Assembly (NCBI GenBank): GCA_963920665.1
Contig: OY987272.1
Location: 5,709,001-5,773,000, forward strand
Reading direction: 5' to 3'
Length of the DNA stretch: 64,000 nucleotides
From: Straminergon stramineum
Taxonomy: Eukaryota > Streptophyta > Bryopsida > Hypnales > Calliergonaceae
The notes under the pieces were generated by a model, which saw nothing but the letters and a program-made list of their open reading frames with translations, had not been told where the DNA came from and ran no database searches. Each line of letters opens with the position of its first letter. Position 1 is the first letter of the stretch. A program made the position numbers and the translations under genes. Of the stretch, positions 34,506 through 46,062 are shown one piece after another.

Positions 34506-36534
34506 CTAACTCATGTATCTATACAAAACTTTAAAAACTAGGAGAGGTACAAATTTATGTGTTGGGTTGCATTTCTTTTTGCACAACTTGAAAATTGAAA
34601 ATCTAACAAAGCAATGGAATATTGCCAATTTTATCCATGAAGTGATTCAAAGTCCTGAAATGGGTATCCCTAGATTTCAACCTTTGGGGCAATAGAGTAA
34701 ATTCTTGTAATGTCAAAATTTGTTGGATTTTTTTTTTGAAGTTTGGAGAATGTGGGAATATAATTTTATTTCATTTGGTGCAAGGGAAAATGCATAAGCA
34801 CAAAATGCTAGCAAAAAGAAAAAGCAAAAAAACAAATTGTAATTTTGTTTAATTTTGTATCTTCTAGACTATACTTATGTCTTCAAGAAAAAAAATTGGA
34901 TTCATTGCATTTGAATAACTAATGTGAAAGTTATGAAGTCCCTTGTATAAGTTGTATTTGCGGGTAGTCAGAAGATCTTTTTGAAAAAATAAAGTATAGG
35001 ATTTATTTCTGAACTCAATTTTCACAAATTTTCAAAACTAAAATACATGTAGGGGGGATATTACTTGCTACAATCATTTGACGATTATGGTTGACATATT
35101 TCAATTCCATTCTAGAATTATGAACAATATAATTTTCCCTTCGATCTTGTACCTACTTCTAGTCTTCTACATAACAATATTTTTAAGGATGAAAATTATA
35201 TGTATGAATTCCTAAATTTCCAACTCAATTTTCTATTGTAAAGATTTAAACCTGAAATCTCTATACTCTATAGTATATATAAGCTCAATTAATGGCATTC
35301 AAAGTCTAAAATCTGAATTACATGAGGTTGAATAAAAAAATTATTTTCACTTTGAACACAAAGATCTTACACGGTCAAAGTGTAAGAAATTTTTTCCACA
35401 CAATCTCAAACCTATCTTGGGCAAGATCTAATTGCTCAATATGCCAAAAAAATAGGAAGGAGGTCATTATAGTTCTTTGTACTAGAAATGGAAATTTTGA
35501 AGTGTTTTTGGTGAAACATTGTTATAAACCTTTAGGGGTTAGACATTATTTATTTAGAGCACTACAATCTACCAAAAGCAATCATCATTAGCAAAGTAAA
35601 GCTATTCTCATCCATGCAAAATATGGAAAATTTTTTATTTATTCATCCACTATTATAAAAATTCGTCCCCTAGAGAATGATGTGTGTGACATCATGGTTG
35701 TTCGGCCGAACAACTCCACAACACGATGAACACAACGTCCAACACGTCTAGTAGACCCCTTTGTCCGTCTAATAAAGTCAACTTTAAGGTTCACTTTCAA
35801 ATAAAACACTTTCTATTTCCAATCTTGACATATTTGAGTTTCATTTTATTGAAGTGTCTTAATTTAATAATCACTTCTTACATTCTAAATTATGGATCAT
35901 AAATAAAGGGAGATTTCAAATTGTCTCTGCTACTAGGATAAGGCCTTAGGTGACAAAATTGTCTAGTGTATGTGACACTTGTCTTGTACGGCACGTGATA
36001 GCAGACGAACAACTCGACACCCAAACCCCAAAATACATTCGACAGAACCACCTTGTGTGACATTGGTACATTAACCCTTGAAGTTCTATGGTTATATTTC
36101 TTCAAAAAAACACTTCTAAACTTTAGTTTCTAGTGCAAAGAGAAAAGATGAAAAGATACATATTTTTGCATATCCAATAGTTTGGTCTTGTTTTAGAGTA
36201 GTACAAGAATGTCCTAGAAAAATTCAAAAGCTTTAACCATAGGAATTGAAGGATGTCACCATTTATATTGAAAAGAACACTTCTTAACCATCCAAAACTA
36301 GGTCATTAGACTTTGAATCCTCTTAACTTTATTTTTTTGCCTAGCATATTTCTAAATTTTAGAAAAAAAATCCCCCCAAAATAATTTGCATATTTGGGGT
36401 TTCTTTTCTAAAATCTCTCAATTCTAAAAAATTAAATTGAGAGTTTAGGATTTAGGGTTTAGAATTTTTTTTTGCCTTGAAAATTGAGAGTCTATATTTC
36501 AGAAAAGAAATCTCAAAAAATACAATACTAGAAT
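34506..36534. other. Intergenic DNA with remnants of the 0.9-kb TTAA family
   Basis: About 34890-35545 carries blocks in the order of the right arm of the 42339-43999 foldback (CATTGCATTTGAATAACTAATGTG, CAATTCCATTCTAGA, GTACTAGAAATGGAAATTTTG) and ends CTTTAGGGGTTAG. TTAACCCTTGAAGT at 36070 looks like a second isolated end. No gene recognised. Confidence 0.45.
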
Positions 36535-37160
36535 TCTAGAGGGGTTATTGTGACAAGCCCTTTATAATGAACTACAACAACTCATTAGAGAAAGAATGGA
36601 GCCTCAAGAGGGCCACTAAAGTTGGCCTAGCAATGCAAATTATTTTTTAACTAACAATTTGATGTGCCACTTAAGGTTTATAGAGTGCCCAATTATGAGT
36701 TGGAAGTTAATTTGGAGAGGTCAAATTTCTTCAAATATTTTTCAGGAAATTATTGCATACAAATTTTTTTTAACTATCCCATAGGACCATACTACGCACT
36801 AGACATTAATCCTTTTAACTTAATTTTATTGCCTTGTACATTATGGTATAAAAAATAATCTCAAAACCTGAATTGAGAATCTAGATTTTATGAAAAGATT
36901 CTCCCCCAAATAGGTGGACAAATGAAAAGTTGGGCTTACCAAAGGGATTATTGTAACAAGCATTTCGTATCAAACTACATACAAGTAATATTTCAGCCTC
37001 ACTAATTGGATAAATCAATATAACATAGTTTGAATATAAACCAAATCTCATGGATATGGAAATGCACATAAGCTAGAAGGTCCATAAAGTGCCCATTTAA
37101 GAGTTGTAAATTAATTTGGAGAAGTGAAATATCTTGAAATATTATGCAATAAATTTTCCT
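36535..37160 (+). repeat. Direct duplication about 400 bp apart
   Basis: Copy 1 starts at GGGGTTATTGTGACAAGC (36541), copy 2 at AGGGATTATTGTAACAAGC (36944). Both continue to a TAGAGTGCCCA/AAAGTGCCCA block and GAGTTG-AA-TTAATTTGGAGA, then TCTT-AAATATT. Some members of the first copy are extended. Confidence 0.65.
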
Positions 37161-37792
37161 TGAAAAATGAAATTTCAAATGACATCCGATCCAAGTCATT
37201 TCATATGTTTTAGAACTTTGTAGAATTAGTTTTGAATTTTAGTTGTTGAAACACAATAGTCATTAAAAGCATCCCTCTCTAAAATGTTCTCTATTTGTAC
37301 ATTATTGAAGCAATGAGAAAACAAAATGTACAAATAGTATATATTTCAAGAGGTGGATGTTTCCAAAGTGTGAGTGCTTCATGGACCTCCTACCTTGGTC
37401 CCTTTGATTTTTCAACAATAGATGGTTGTGTCTAGGAGAGTAGATAAGCAAAAGCAAGGGATTCAAGCTGTGTTTCTTATATACACAATTTTCCACCATT
37501 TGGCTACAAACAACCCAAAGACCCAAAAGGATGTTATCTATTTTTGTAAGGAAAAATTTCATTTGGGCGGATCAAAATAGCCAGATTGTTATTGTATTTT
37601 GAGACCAATAACCAAAATTTACCTAGGTATAACAAATTTGTATGCATATCACATAAGAATTACACGAGTATCACAAGTACTCCATGGAATACATTTTTAG
37701 AAGGAAAAACAAAAAAATTCTAATTGATAAATCAATCTAATAACTTATTTTATTTTATTTTATACAAAGGGGCTCTCAAACAAAAATATTAT
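37161..37792. other. Intergenic DNA
   Basis: No gene or repeat recognised. Confidence 0.4.
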
Positions 37793-38728
37793 TAATTCCT
37801 AAAGTCCCAAGCCCATTTTTTTTTCAAAAACGACCCAAAAATTGCCAATTCTACTACATTCATCCAAGGAAACCAAAAAAAAATGTTTTTCTTAGAATCT
37901 CATTGTTGGATCTTATACTTCATTGGTCTCAAATCAAGTAGTAAAATTTTAAAGAAATTTGATTGTACAAATTGGAAGATATCAACATTCAAAGTTGGAA
38001 AAAAATAGTATTTTTGAATATTGTCTTGCGATTTCAAATGACTTTGATTGCCATTTATAGAAAAAATTTGCACTACAGACTTTGAATTTCTTGTTTTTAA
38101 AATTGTGTACAAAAATCAAGGTAGAAGTCTAGGGAAAAAAATTCAAAAAAATACAACTTCAATTTCATTCTTTTGAAAAATTGTTAAGTAGAAGTAGGTT
38201 CAAGACTAAAAGAAAAACTAAATTGATAATAGCTCTAAGATGGAATTAAAATACTATAATCCCAATGGTTAGATTATTTTAGCAAACAAACTCAATCTTG
38301 TCAAACAATTTTTTTTGAAAAAAGGTGAAAATTGCATTCAAAAATGAATCATACAAGCGATTTTTTTCAAGAAGATGCTCTAATTGCCCGAAAAATAAGA
38401 TCATCCATAACTTTCATATAACAAATCCAAATGGAATGAATCAAAGCTTCCCATATACATAAAATTACCATCTATGCGAAAGAAATTTAAAAAAATTTAA
38501 AATTTTCTTTTGTGTGAGGATTTTTGCCCGGTGCATAAAAAAAGACTTTTTGTGCCATAACTTTTGCTCCTAGGAACTAAATGAAATAAAAATTATAATC
38601 CTAGAAAGCTATTTTTGTTTTTCTATCTTCACAAAAAGTTTCAAAAAATCAGGATGAATATTGAGAGTATAGGAACTTGCCCAAAATCCATTTTATCCCC
38701 AAGGGGACAATAGGACTTTAGGGGTTAA
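37793..38728 (-). mobile_element. TTAA-flanked element, 0.94 kb, copy A4
   Basis: Starts TTAATTCCTAAAGTCC and ends GGACTTTAGGGGTTAA: 16-bp ends that are inverted copies with two mismatches. Length 936 bp, matching A1 and A2. The left interior (CCCAAGCC...CGACCCAAAA-TTGCCA) resembles the left arm at 42339. Confidence 0.7.
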
Positions 38729-38846
38729 TCCATTGATTGTTTCTTACAACTTGCACATGTTCATTTGTATAAAAATGATTAAAACATTTGGATATTCATT
38801 GGATGTCTAGAGCTTAAGTGGTCATCCCCATCAATCAATGTAGCTC

Positions 38847-39267
38847 TAAGGTAGAAGCACCCAAATCTAACACTAGTCGTTTACGGACACCTAAAAAACA
38901 AGCTAAATCCAAGCGCTTGTAGACCAAAAGTAGACAAGTGGGGTTCTAAAGTAGACATGTGGGGTTTGAAGAAGTTGTCATTCTTCCAAGAAGCAACCAA
39001 TCACCCGCACTTGATCCAAGTGTAGAGAGTGATGCTTTTGGGTGTTTCCATATCCACTTTGGTGTTAGTCTAATGTCCGCAATAGATGCATCTATGAAGT
39101 ACTTTTCAAAATTTTTGTATAATATTCATACAAGCTCAAAAAAATACAAAACCAATTTTGTTGGTTTCTTAAACCATTTCCTAACACACACACATAATTT
39201 TTTTCTATACGCACCCTCCATATCAAGAGATCCAAAACAAGTGTTAGATTTGGGTGCTTCTACCTTA
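38847..39267. mobile_element. MITE with 28-bp perfect terminal inverted repeats
   Basis: The first 28 bases (38847-38874, TAAGGTAGAAGCACCC then AAATCTAACACT) are found as an exact reverse complement at 39240-39267. Total 421 bp, no coding capacity. TA at each outer end would allow a TA target duplication as in Tc1/mariner-type MITEs. Confidence 0.85.
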
Positions 39268-41320
39268 CATGTAGAAGTCATTGTTGACTTAATTATTGAT
39301 ATTTATTGTATTGTACAAACTATAAGAGAGTGCAAATTTAGGGATTAATATATGTATTGTTTACATGCATGTATATACAAAAAGAATTTATAAATAAATT
39401 TATGCTTGAAATAACTCCTCAACTCTCAAAGCTCAATTTTATTTTAATAAAAATAATACAATTGTGGTTGAAGGGATACAAATTATTTGAATACATAAGT
39501 CGTGTTTGCTTCTCTCTTCACACCTAATGCATTTTGTATTCGTCAATACCAAAATATATATAACCAAATATTGGCTACACAAGTTGTGACATGAAGTTCA
39601 TCATTAGAATTAACCTCACATTAATTGAACTAATGTCAAAAATGTTTTATATATTACCATATATCATAGGAAATGATAATTATGATATTAAAGAGGTTGA
39701 CTAAGGAAAAAATGATTTCTACATTGCTTTCAAGTATTTTAGCTTTAGAAGGTTGCCAACCTATGATTGAGATAATCACTCAAAAATCACTTGATTTATG
39801 GACTAATAGGGGTAGTCATCATTTCTACACTAATATCAAGAGTCATCCATCAACCACTTTTTGGTCTCAATGTCTTTACATGGTCCATGCCACTTTACTT
39901 GCAATTCTATTAATTGTTATGTACAAGACTCTTTAACTTATAACTGCATGTATTTTGGTGACACTTTGATAGTAAAAGCATCAAGTGAAAGGCACTTTCA
40001 ATTGTGTGTTCACTAAGGTACGTACACCCTATTCAAAATGTGACACATGCATTGGACCCAAAAAAAATTCTTTTTCCTAGATATTGATTAGATAAGATGT
40101 ACACAATTTGAAATTGAAAGTCTTGCTAGTAGAAATGGGTGTCTTAGAGCAACAAGCTACACTTTCAAAGCTAGGTGATCCATGCCACCAACCTTTCCGC
40201 AAGTGTCTATGAGGATGTAGTGTTGGTTTTTAGTACACCTAGAGACAAATGAACTTAGAAAATTCGTAACTTATCCATATGGTGTCCAAATAATGCATGG
40301 TAAAGTACATTGGAATCCTATTTTAGTTGCTAATAAGGCTTGATAAAAAAAATTGTGTTTCATAAATTCACTATATTCAGATGTAATTATGGTTGATTGT
40401 AGTTACACTAACTAATGAAATTAGGTCACTAGAATAATTAGGTTGTCCTATTCCAAGGAAGTTACTTTGCAAGCCATCAAAGTCAACAAATATTTCTACA
40501 AATATTTCCATTTGTACACATGGAGGTTCATGAGTCCCAATTACAACAATACTCAATTCACAAGTAGTGCATTTTAATAAATTTAATAATTACATAGTGT
40601 CGTATGTCAAGAAATTAATGTCGGGCAATCTAATTTCACTATTTAGTATTGGTGTGCATACCTTGGCATAGTATTGTACCTATGTCAATTTCTACTATTG
40701 ACAATGTCCTTCAAGGATCCTTCAATTCTTGGAATGTGTCCTTTGTGTGAATTTCAAGGATATTATGTGCAAGTTGAAATGCACTCCAAATTGTTGAATT
40801 TTAGTGGGAAAAAAAGGGTTTCAAATTTGAATTTGAAACTTCTATTGGTCCCCTCCCTTTCCTATGGAATCGTTAATGGATAAATTATTCTCACCCTCAT
40901 TTTCATGCTCATTGGGGCCTTGTCAACTTTAGGTGATATGAAATTGATTTTCAAAGGCAAGCTATCAATTATTTATTACAAAGGACTTCTTCTGGATTAG
41001 AAAATAAGCATTGTGATGCTTGAAGGGCCCCTAGAGGTGCATTAAAATGAGACCACAAAAAATAATGAAACACTAGTAAGACTTCAATGGAAATTGTCCA
41101 TATGTTTTAAAAATAAATAAATATGAATAAATAAAACACTAGTAAGACTCCGACATGGAAAAACTAAAGAACATGGCCCACTTGTCACTTGAATATCTTA
41201 CCGTGCTCACTTTCTACCTTCAAGAAATAAATAAACTCATTTGCAACAAATTGATAAAACTTTCACCAATGTCAAGAAAATAAATTTAAAACTCAAAACA
41301 TTTTCCACATGTCATTATTA
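39268..41320. other. Intergenic DNA
   Basis: No gene recognised. AACACTAGTAAGACT occurs twice near 41070 and 41130. Confidence 0.4.
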
Positions 41321-41733
41321 TAGTAGAACCTCCCTACAGTAATAACCTCTCTAAGGTAATATTGATGGCTAGGATGAATTAACCCCCTCATTGCCGTATG
41401 TTTTTCTCTTGCAAAAACACTATAATTTTTTATTTGTTGCATGCTATAAAATTTGGAAATTTTGAATTCATATTAGCAATTAGAGGCCCTAATTTAGAAC
41501 GGAGAGGCAAAGAAATACAAAAAAATTGTAGCACAAAATATGGGGAATTTTTTTACATTGATCCTTGACTAGGGCAATGAGAGGACAATCTTCCCTAACT
41601 AACATTGATTGTCTAGTCTAGGCTTGGGTGCACAAACATCATTAATGAAAATGGCCCTTGCTAATGTGCTAATCTCTTTATTGTAACACAGTCAACCCAA
41701 TCCCATCCCTATTACTTTAGAGAGGTTCTACTT
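41321..41733. mobile_element. MITE-like element with AGAACCTC ends
   Basis: TAGTAGAACCTCCCTACAGT at the left end pairs with ATTACTTTAGAGAGGTTCTA at the right end (inverted, three or four mismatches). The interior (41382-41600) is a copy of the family that also occurs at 44651, 44950, 59755 and 62090. Confidence 0.6.
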
Positions 41734-42338
41734 TACTATCTATAATCCACTTGGCAAAAGAAGAAAGAAGTTTCGAGATACAAAGCCCTTATAGAATCAA
41801 TCTAACTACATTGAATAGTGAAATTAGGTTGACCCCCACTAATTTCTTGACATTTTACACTATAGAAATATTTTCTATTAGTGTAGAAGGATGCAGTAAT
41901 TTCATCAATCCTAAATTATGTGTGTGGCACGGATTGGTGCACAGATTTAGGGCTCAATTCAAAGAGTTGCATGTGCCTCTAAATGGATATTTGGTGAGTC
42001 ATGAGAAATTTTTTATGGGTAAAGCAACCTAATTTCACTATTTTGTGTAGATTATGTCATCACATTACATTGTATAACCATGCAATGGCCCTCTCCATGT
42101 TGGGAAGGTGTCATGCTTTGCTGGAGACCTAGGAGGGGGCTTAATCAATAAATTCAAGGATTAAGGTTGATTGAAGAGCCTTGTAAGACAATTTTGTTCA
42201 ATGTAAGGGTCAACTTTTCAAGGATGCGAAAAGGACCCTTGCCTCATCGGTAAACAATATCATGCATACAACATATTACCCCCTTTAGTACAAGCTCCTA
42301 TGGTCTTAATTCTTGTTGTGATTATTTGAAATTTATTC
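41734..42338. other. Intergenic DNA
   Basis: No gene recognised. Confidence 0.4.
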
Positions 42339-43999
42339 TTACCCCCTAAAGACCCAAGCCTTTTTTTCCATCAAAGACGACTCAAAACTGCCATTTCTAT
42401 TGTAAAGAGCAAAAAACTTTAAAAATTATTATTTTTACATATTTAATCATAGGATCTTGTACTAAACTAGTATAAGAATGTGTGGAAGAAATTATGAAAA
42501 CTTTGACCACATAAATTGCAAGATATTTGCGTTTTAAGTGAAGAAAATTTCAAAAACTTTGACTCAATAGATTACAAGATATTTGCATTTAAAATGAAGA
42601 AAACAAGTTTTTTTACACCTTGCTTGACTAGATTTTTTGGCTTTAAATCTTCTTAACTTTAAATTTTTGCACTACCAATTTTGATTTTCTAATTTTTATA
42701 TTGAAGAATTTAGTTGAGAATCTAAGAAAAAAAATTCAACACAAAAACATTTAATTGTCACTCATTAAAAAATTGTTAAATAGAAGTAGGTTCTAGATTG
42801 AAGGAAAAAATAAAACATTAATAGCTTTGAGATGGAATTGAAATACAATAATCTCGATAGTGAGATTGTTCTAGCAAGCAAACTTACCCCCTTCTAATAA
42901 AACAATTTGAAAAATTCCATTAAAAAAAGAATTCTATAAGTATTTTTTTTAAAGGATGCTTAGATTGCCCCCAAAACAAGATTGTCCGTAACTTTCTCAT
43001 CACTAGTCCAAATAGATTGATTCAAAGCTTCAAAAATAGACAAAGAAATAATCTTTGAGAAAATATTATTAATTTTAATAATCGAATTTTCTGTGATTTT
43101 TTGGGGGCTGCCCCTTGAGCTGCTTTTTGGACTTAGGGTTTAAGATTTAGGGTTTAAGATTCATGAGAGTCCTTCATAGGGACTTTCAAACTTTAGAAGT
43201 TAAGGGAAAAAGTTATGCTATCCTAAGTATGATTTTTCCCTTGTTGAGCAACAAAATAAATCTACAAAAATTCGGAATAAATTTATTTGTTTATGATTAC
43301 ACCATATTTTTGTCTACATGCATGGAAAAATTTGATTCACTACATTTAGATTAGTAGTGTGAAATTTATGGAGCATCTCATTTCCAAACAATCATAGCAT
43401 CTTGTTTTAGAGAAAATTTTATCAATTGGATTCATTTTTGAACTCGATTTTCATAATTAAAAAAAATCCACATAGTTTAGTTTGCTTGCTAGAACAATCT
43501 CACCATTGGGATGAATGTGCTTCAATTCCATCCTAGAGATATTATCAATTTTATTTTTCTTTCCATCTCAAACCTAATTTTATCTAACAATTTCCTTCAG
43601 AATGAAAATGAAATATTTTTTTCATTTTCATTTTCTTTACCTCAATTCTCAACTCAATTCTTCATGATACATTTTTAAAAATTCAAACTATATAGTGCAA
43701 AAATAATTAAGTTAAGAAGGTTTCAAAGTCAAATAATCTAGTCACACAAGGTACAAAAAAACCTTGTTTCCTTCACTTTCAACACAAACACCTTGCAATC
43801 TATACTACCAAAGTTTCTGAAATATCTTCCACACATCCTTCCACTACTTTAGTGCAACCATCATACAATTTGATATACAATTTGATATACAAATATATAA
43901 ATAAACAAAATTGATTATCACAATTTTTTTGCTCTTAGCAATAGAAATGGCAGTTTCGAGTGCTTTTTTTTACTAAGAAAAGTTTTGGTGGTCCTTTAA
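42339..43999. mobile_element. Long foldback element, about 1.66 kb
   Basis: The left arm (from 42339, TTACCCCCTAAAG) and the right arm (ending about 43999, GTCCTTTAAC) are inverted copies over at least 550 bp. Examples: CTGCCATTTCTATTG / CAATAGAAATGGCAG; GAGATTGTTCTAGCAAGCAAAC / GTTTGCTTGCTAGAACAATC. Weaker inverted pairing continues inward towards the middle at about 43100. The right arm is related to the 0.9-kb TTAA family. No protein coding. Confidence 0.75.
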
Positions 44000-44206
44000 C
44001 CGTGGAAATCCTCCTTCTTGAAACTGTGTGATATCATCTACTTTAAAAAATAAAATAAAATATTCATTGGAAGTCATACTACTGTTTGAGGACCTACCCT
44101 TTGCTCACAAAATTCCAAGGATGAATAGTCATAGTTCTGTCCTACATGGAGGGATTCTTTGACATCCATCCGACACAAAATGTCCTCTTCGACATTTAAG
44201 GGTTAA
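44000..44206 (+). mobile_element. TTAA MITE, copy T4, left end lost
   Basis: Same interior as T1 from CGTGGAAATCCTCC to CATTTAAGGGTTAA; the outer left 28 bp are missing at the junction with the long foldback. Confidence 0.78.
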
Positions 44207-44258
44207 AGGTTCGATGTCCTATAGAGTCATGTTTTGTTTTTGTTGTTTTGTTTTTTGA

Positions 44259-44425
<167 letters not shown>

Positions 44426-44650
44426 TTCAAAGCAACCAATTGATGTACTACTCACTCCTGCCCTCCTGGTCACATGGAATTCACATGTCCAGCCATGCTT
44501 GAAATGAAAAAGCCACTTCCAATGCCCATCCTGGTGGGTGTCCCTTTTGGCTGACGGATTCCATGATTCAAACATGGTGAATGAAACATTGGATGGACTT
44601 TTCCAAAAAAACTTTAAAAAAAAGCATTGGACAGAACCTGCATTTCAGGT

Positions 44651-44895
44651 CCGGGGTGGATTCACCCCCCTTGCTAGTCCTCAAGGGAACCCCTTGCAAT
44701 TTTTTTATTTGTCACACATGATAAAATTTGCAAATTTTGAATTCATATTTGCAATCACAGGCCCCAAATTTGTTTGAAGAGGTATAGAAGATAAATTAAT
44801 GAAGTACAAACTAGGGGGTCTTTTTTTTACATGCACCTTTGGATTCACTAGGGGGGACAAGTGAGGGGGACAAGTGAGGGGGTCAATCCACCCTG
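44651..44895 (+). mobile_element. GGGGTGGATT-ended MITE, copy G1
   Basis: Starts CCGGGGTGGATTCACCCCCC, ends GAGGGGGTCAATCCACCC (inverted). The interior contains AAATTTGCAAATTTTGAATT, CATATTTGCAATCACAGGCC and a TAGGGGG-TTTTTTTACATGCACC block that recur in the other copies. Confidence 0.7.
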
Positions 44896-44950
44896 ACCAA
44901 TATTTGTCAAAATTGATGGATGGATGGACTGCCCCACCCTATTGAATGGG

Positions 44951-45185
44951 CCGGGGTAGATTGACCCCCTCGCTCGTCCCCCTAGTGAATCCAAGGGTGC
45001 ATGTAAAAAAAGGCCCCCCTATTTTGTGTGTCATTAATTAATCTACTATACCTCTCCTCTCCTCGCTAATTTGGGGCCTTTGACTGCAAATATGAATTCA
45101 AAATTTTCAACTTTTATGATGCGTGACAAATAAAAAAATTCAGGGTTTTACCTTGGGGACGAGAGAGGGGGTCAATCCACCCCGG
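44951..45185 (-). mobile_element. GGGGTGGATT-ended MITE, copy G2
   Basis: Inverted neighbour of G1, starting CCGGGGTAGATTGACCCCCT and ending GAGGGGGTCAATCCACCCCG. G1 and G2 together form a long inverted structure. Confidence 0.7.
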
Positions 45186-45888
45186 CCATTGAATGTGCCA
45201 CCATTGGTGACCATCACAAAGCAGCATCATTGGGCCTTGACCAACCTCTCTCGGATATCAAGACCTCTCTCCTATAACAACGGATTACCCGGCCCATTTT
45301 TTCTCTCTCTAAAATTTGAGATGATGAATGGCTGGTGTGCAAGTCAAGCCTTTTTGATTGAAATAGTGCCTGCCTGGCACATGAAACCGAATCTAATTCA
45401 TTTTTCAAAACCACGTTTGAGGCTCACAACCCACCCACGGTCGAAAGTCTTGGTGGGTTGTGTTTCACTTAAGTTTTTGAAATATTTTCTAATTGTAGCC
45501 TCCAGAAATGAATGAATGAATAAATGAGGGCAGGAGTCAGTCTCCAACACGGCCCCAGATATGTGGACACACTAGCCTTCTGTTATTGATTTTTTTTAAA
45601 ATATAAAATTGGAGGGGGGGGGGGACTAGGGGAACTTATCCACTACGGCTGGACATGCTCACTTAGGTTTTAGCCTCTTATTTTTTTCCTGATAAGGGGA
45701 TGGCTGTTTTTAATGTGTGTTGTACGGGTACTATTCAAGTGCATATAGGGTCCACAGTTTTAAAGGGATCTCACCAATTTGAAGGTGGTTGCATGGAAGG
45801 GGAAGGAAATAGGAAGTCCATAAAGCACCATACTCTGAAGTAGCAGGCATACTTTGAAGTAGCATCATTATTTTATCATTATAACATT
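45186..45888. other. Intergenic DNA
   Basis: No gene recognised. A small tandem duplication (CATACT-TGAAGTAGCA twice) lies at about 45830-45868. Confidence 0.4.
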
Positions 45889-46062
45889 ATTTATCAATGA
45901 GGTAGAGGTCTGTTTAGCATCCTTGAAAAAAAACCCCATACTTACCATTGTTTCCCAATGAGGCAGGGAGGCCTTTTTGCAATCTTGAAAAAGAGATGTA
46001 TGTAATATTGTTTAACAATGAGGCTAGGTTCCCTTTAGCATCCTTGAAAAAGAGACATCTAC
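45889..46062 (+). repeat. Tandem repeat, 60-bp unit, three copies
   Basis: CAATGAGG starts at about 45895, 45956 and 46016; each unit contains TTTAGCATCCTTGAAAAA or a close variant. Confidence 0.85.

Noticed and set aside
39673..39936. 87-codon frame, possible transposase fragment
   Set aside because: No conserved motif could be recognised and the surrounding frames are closed.
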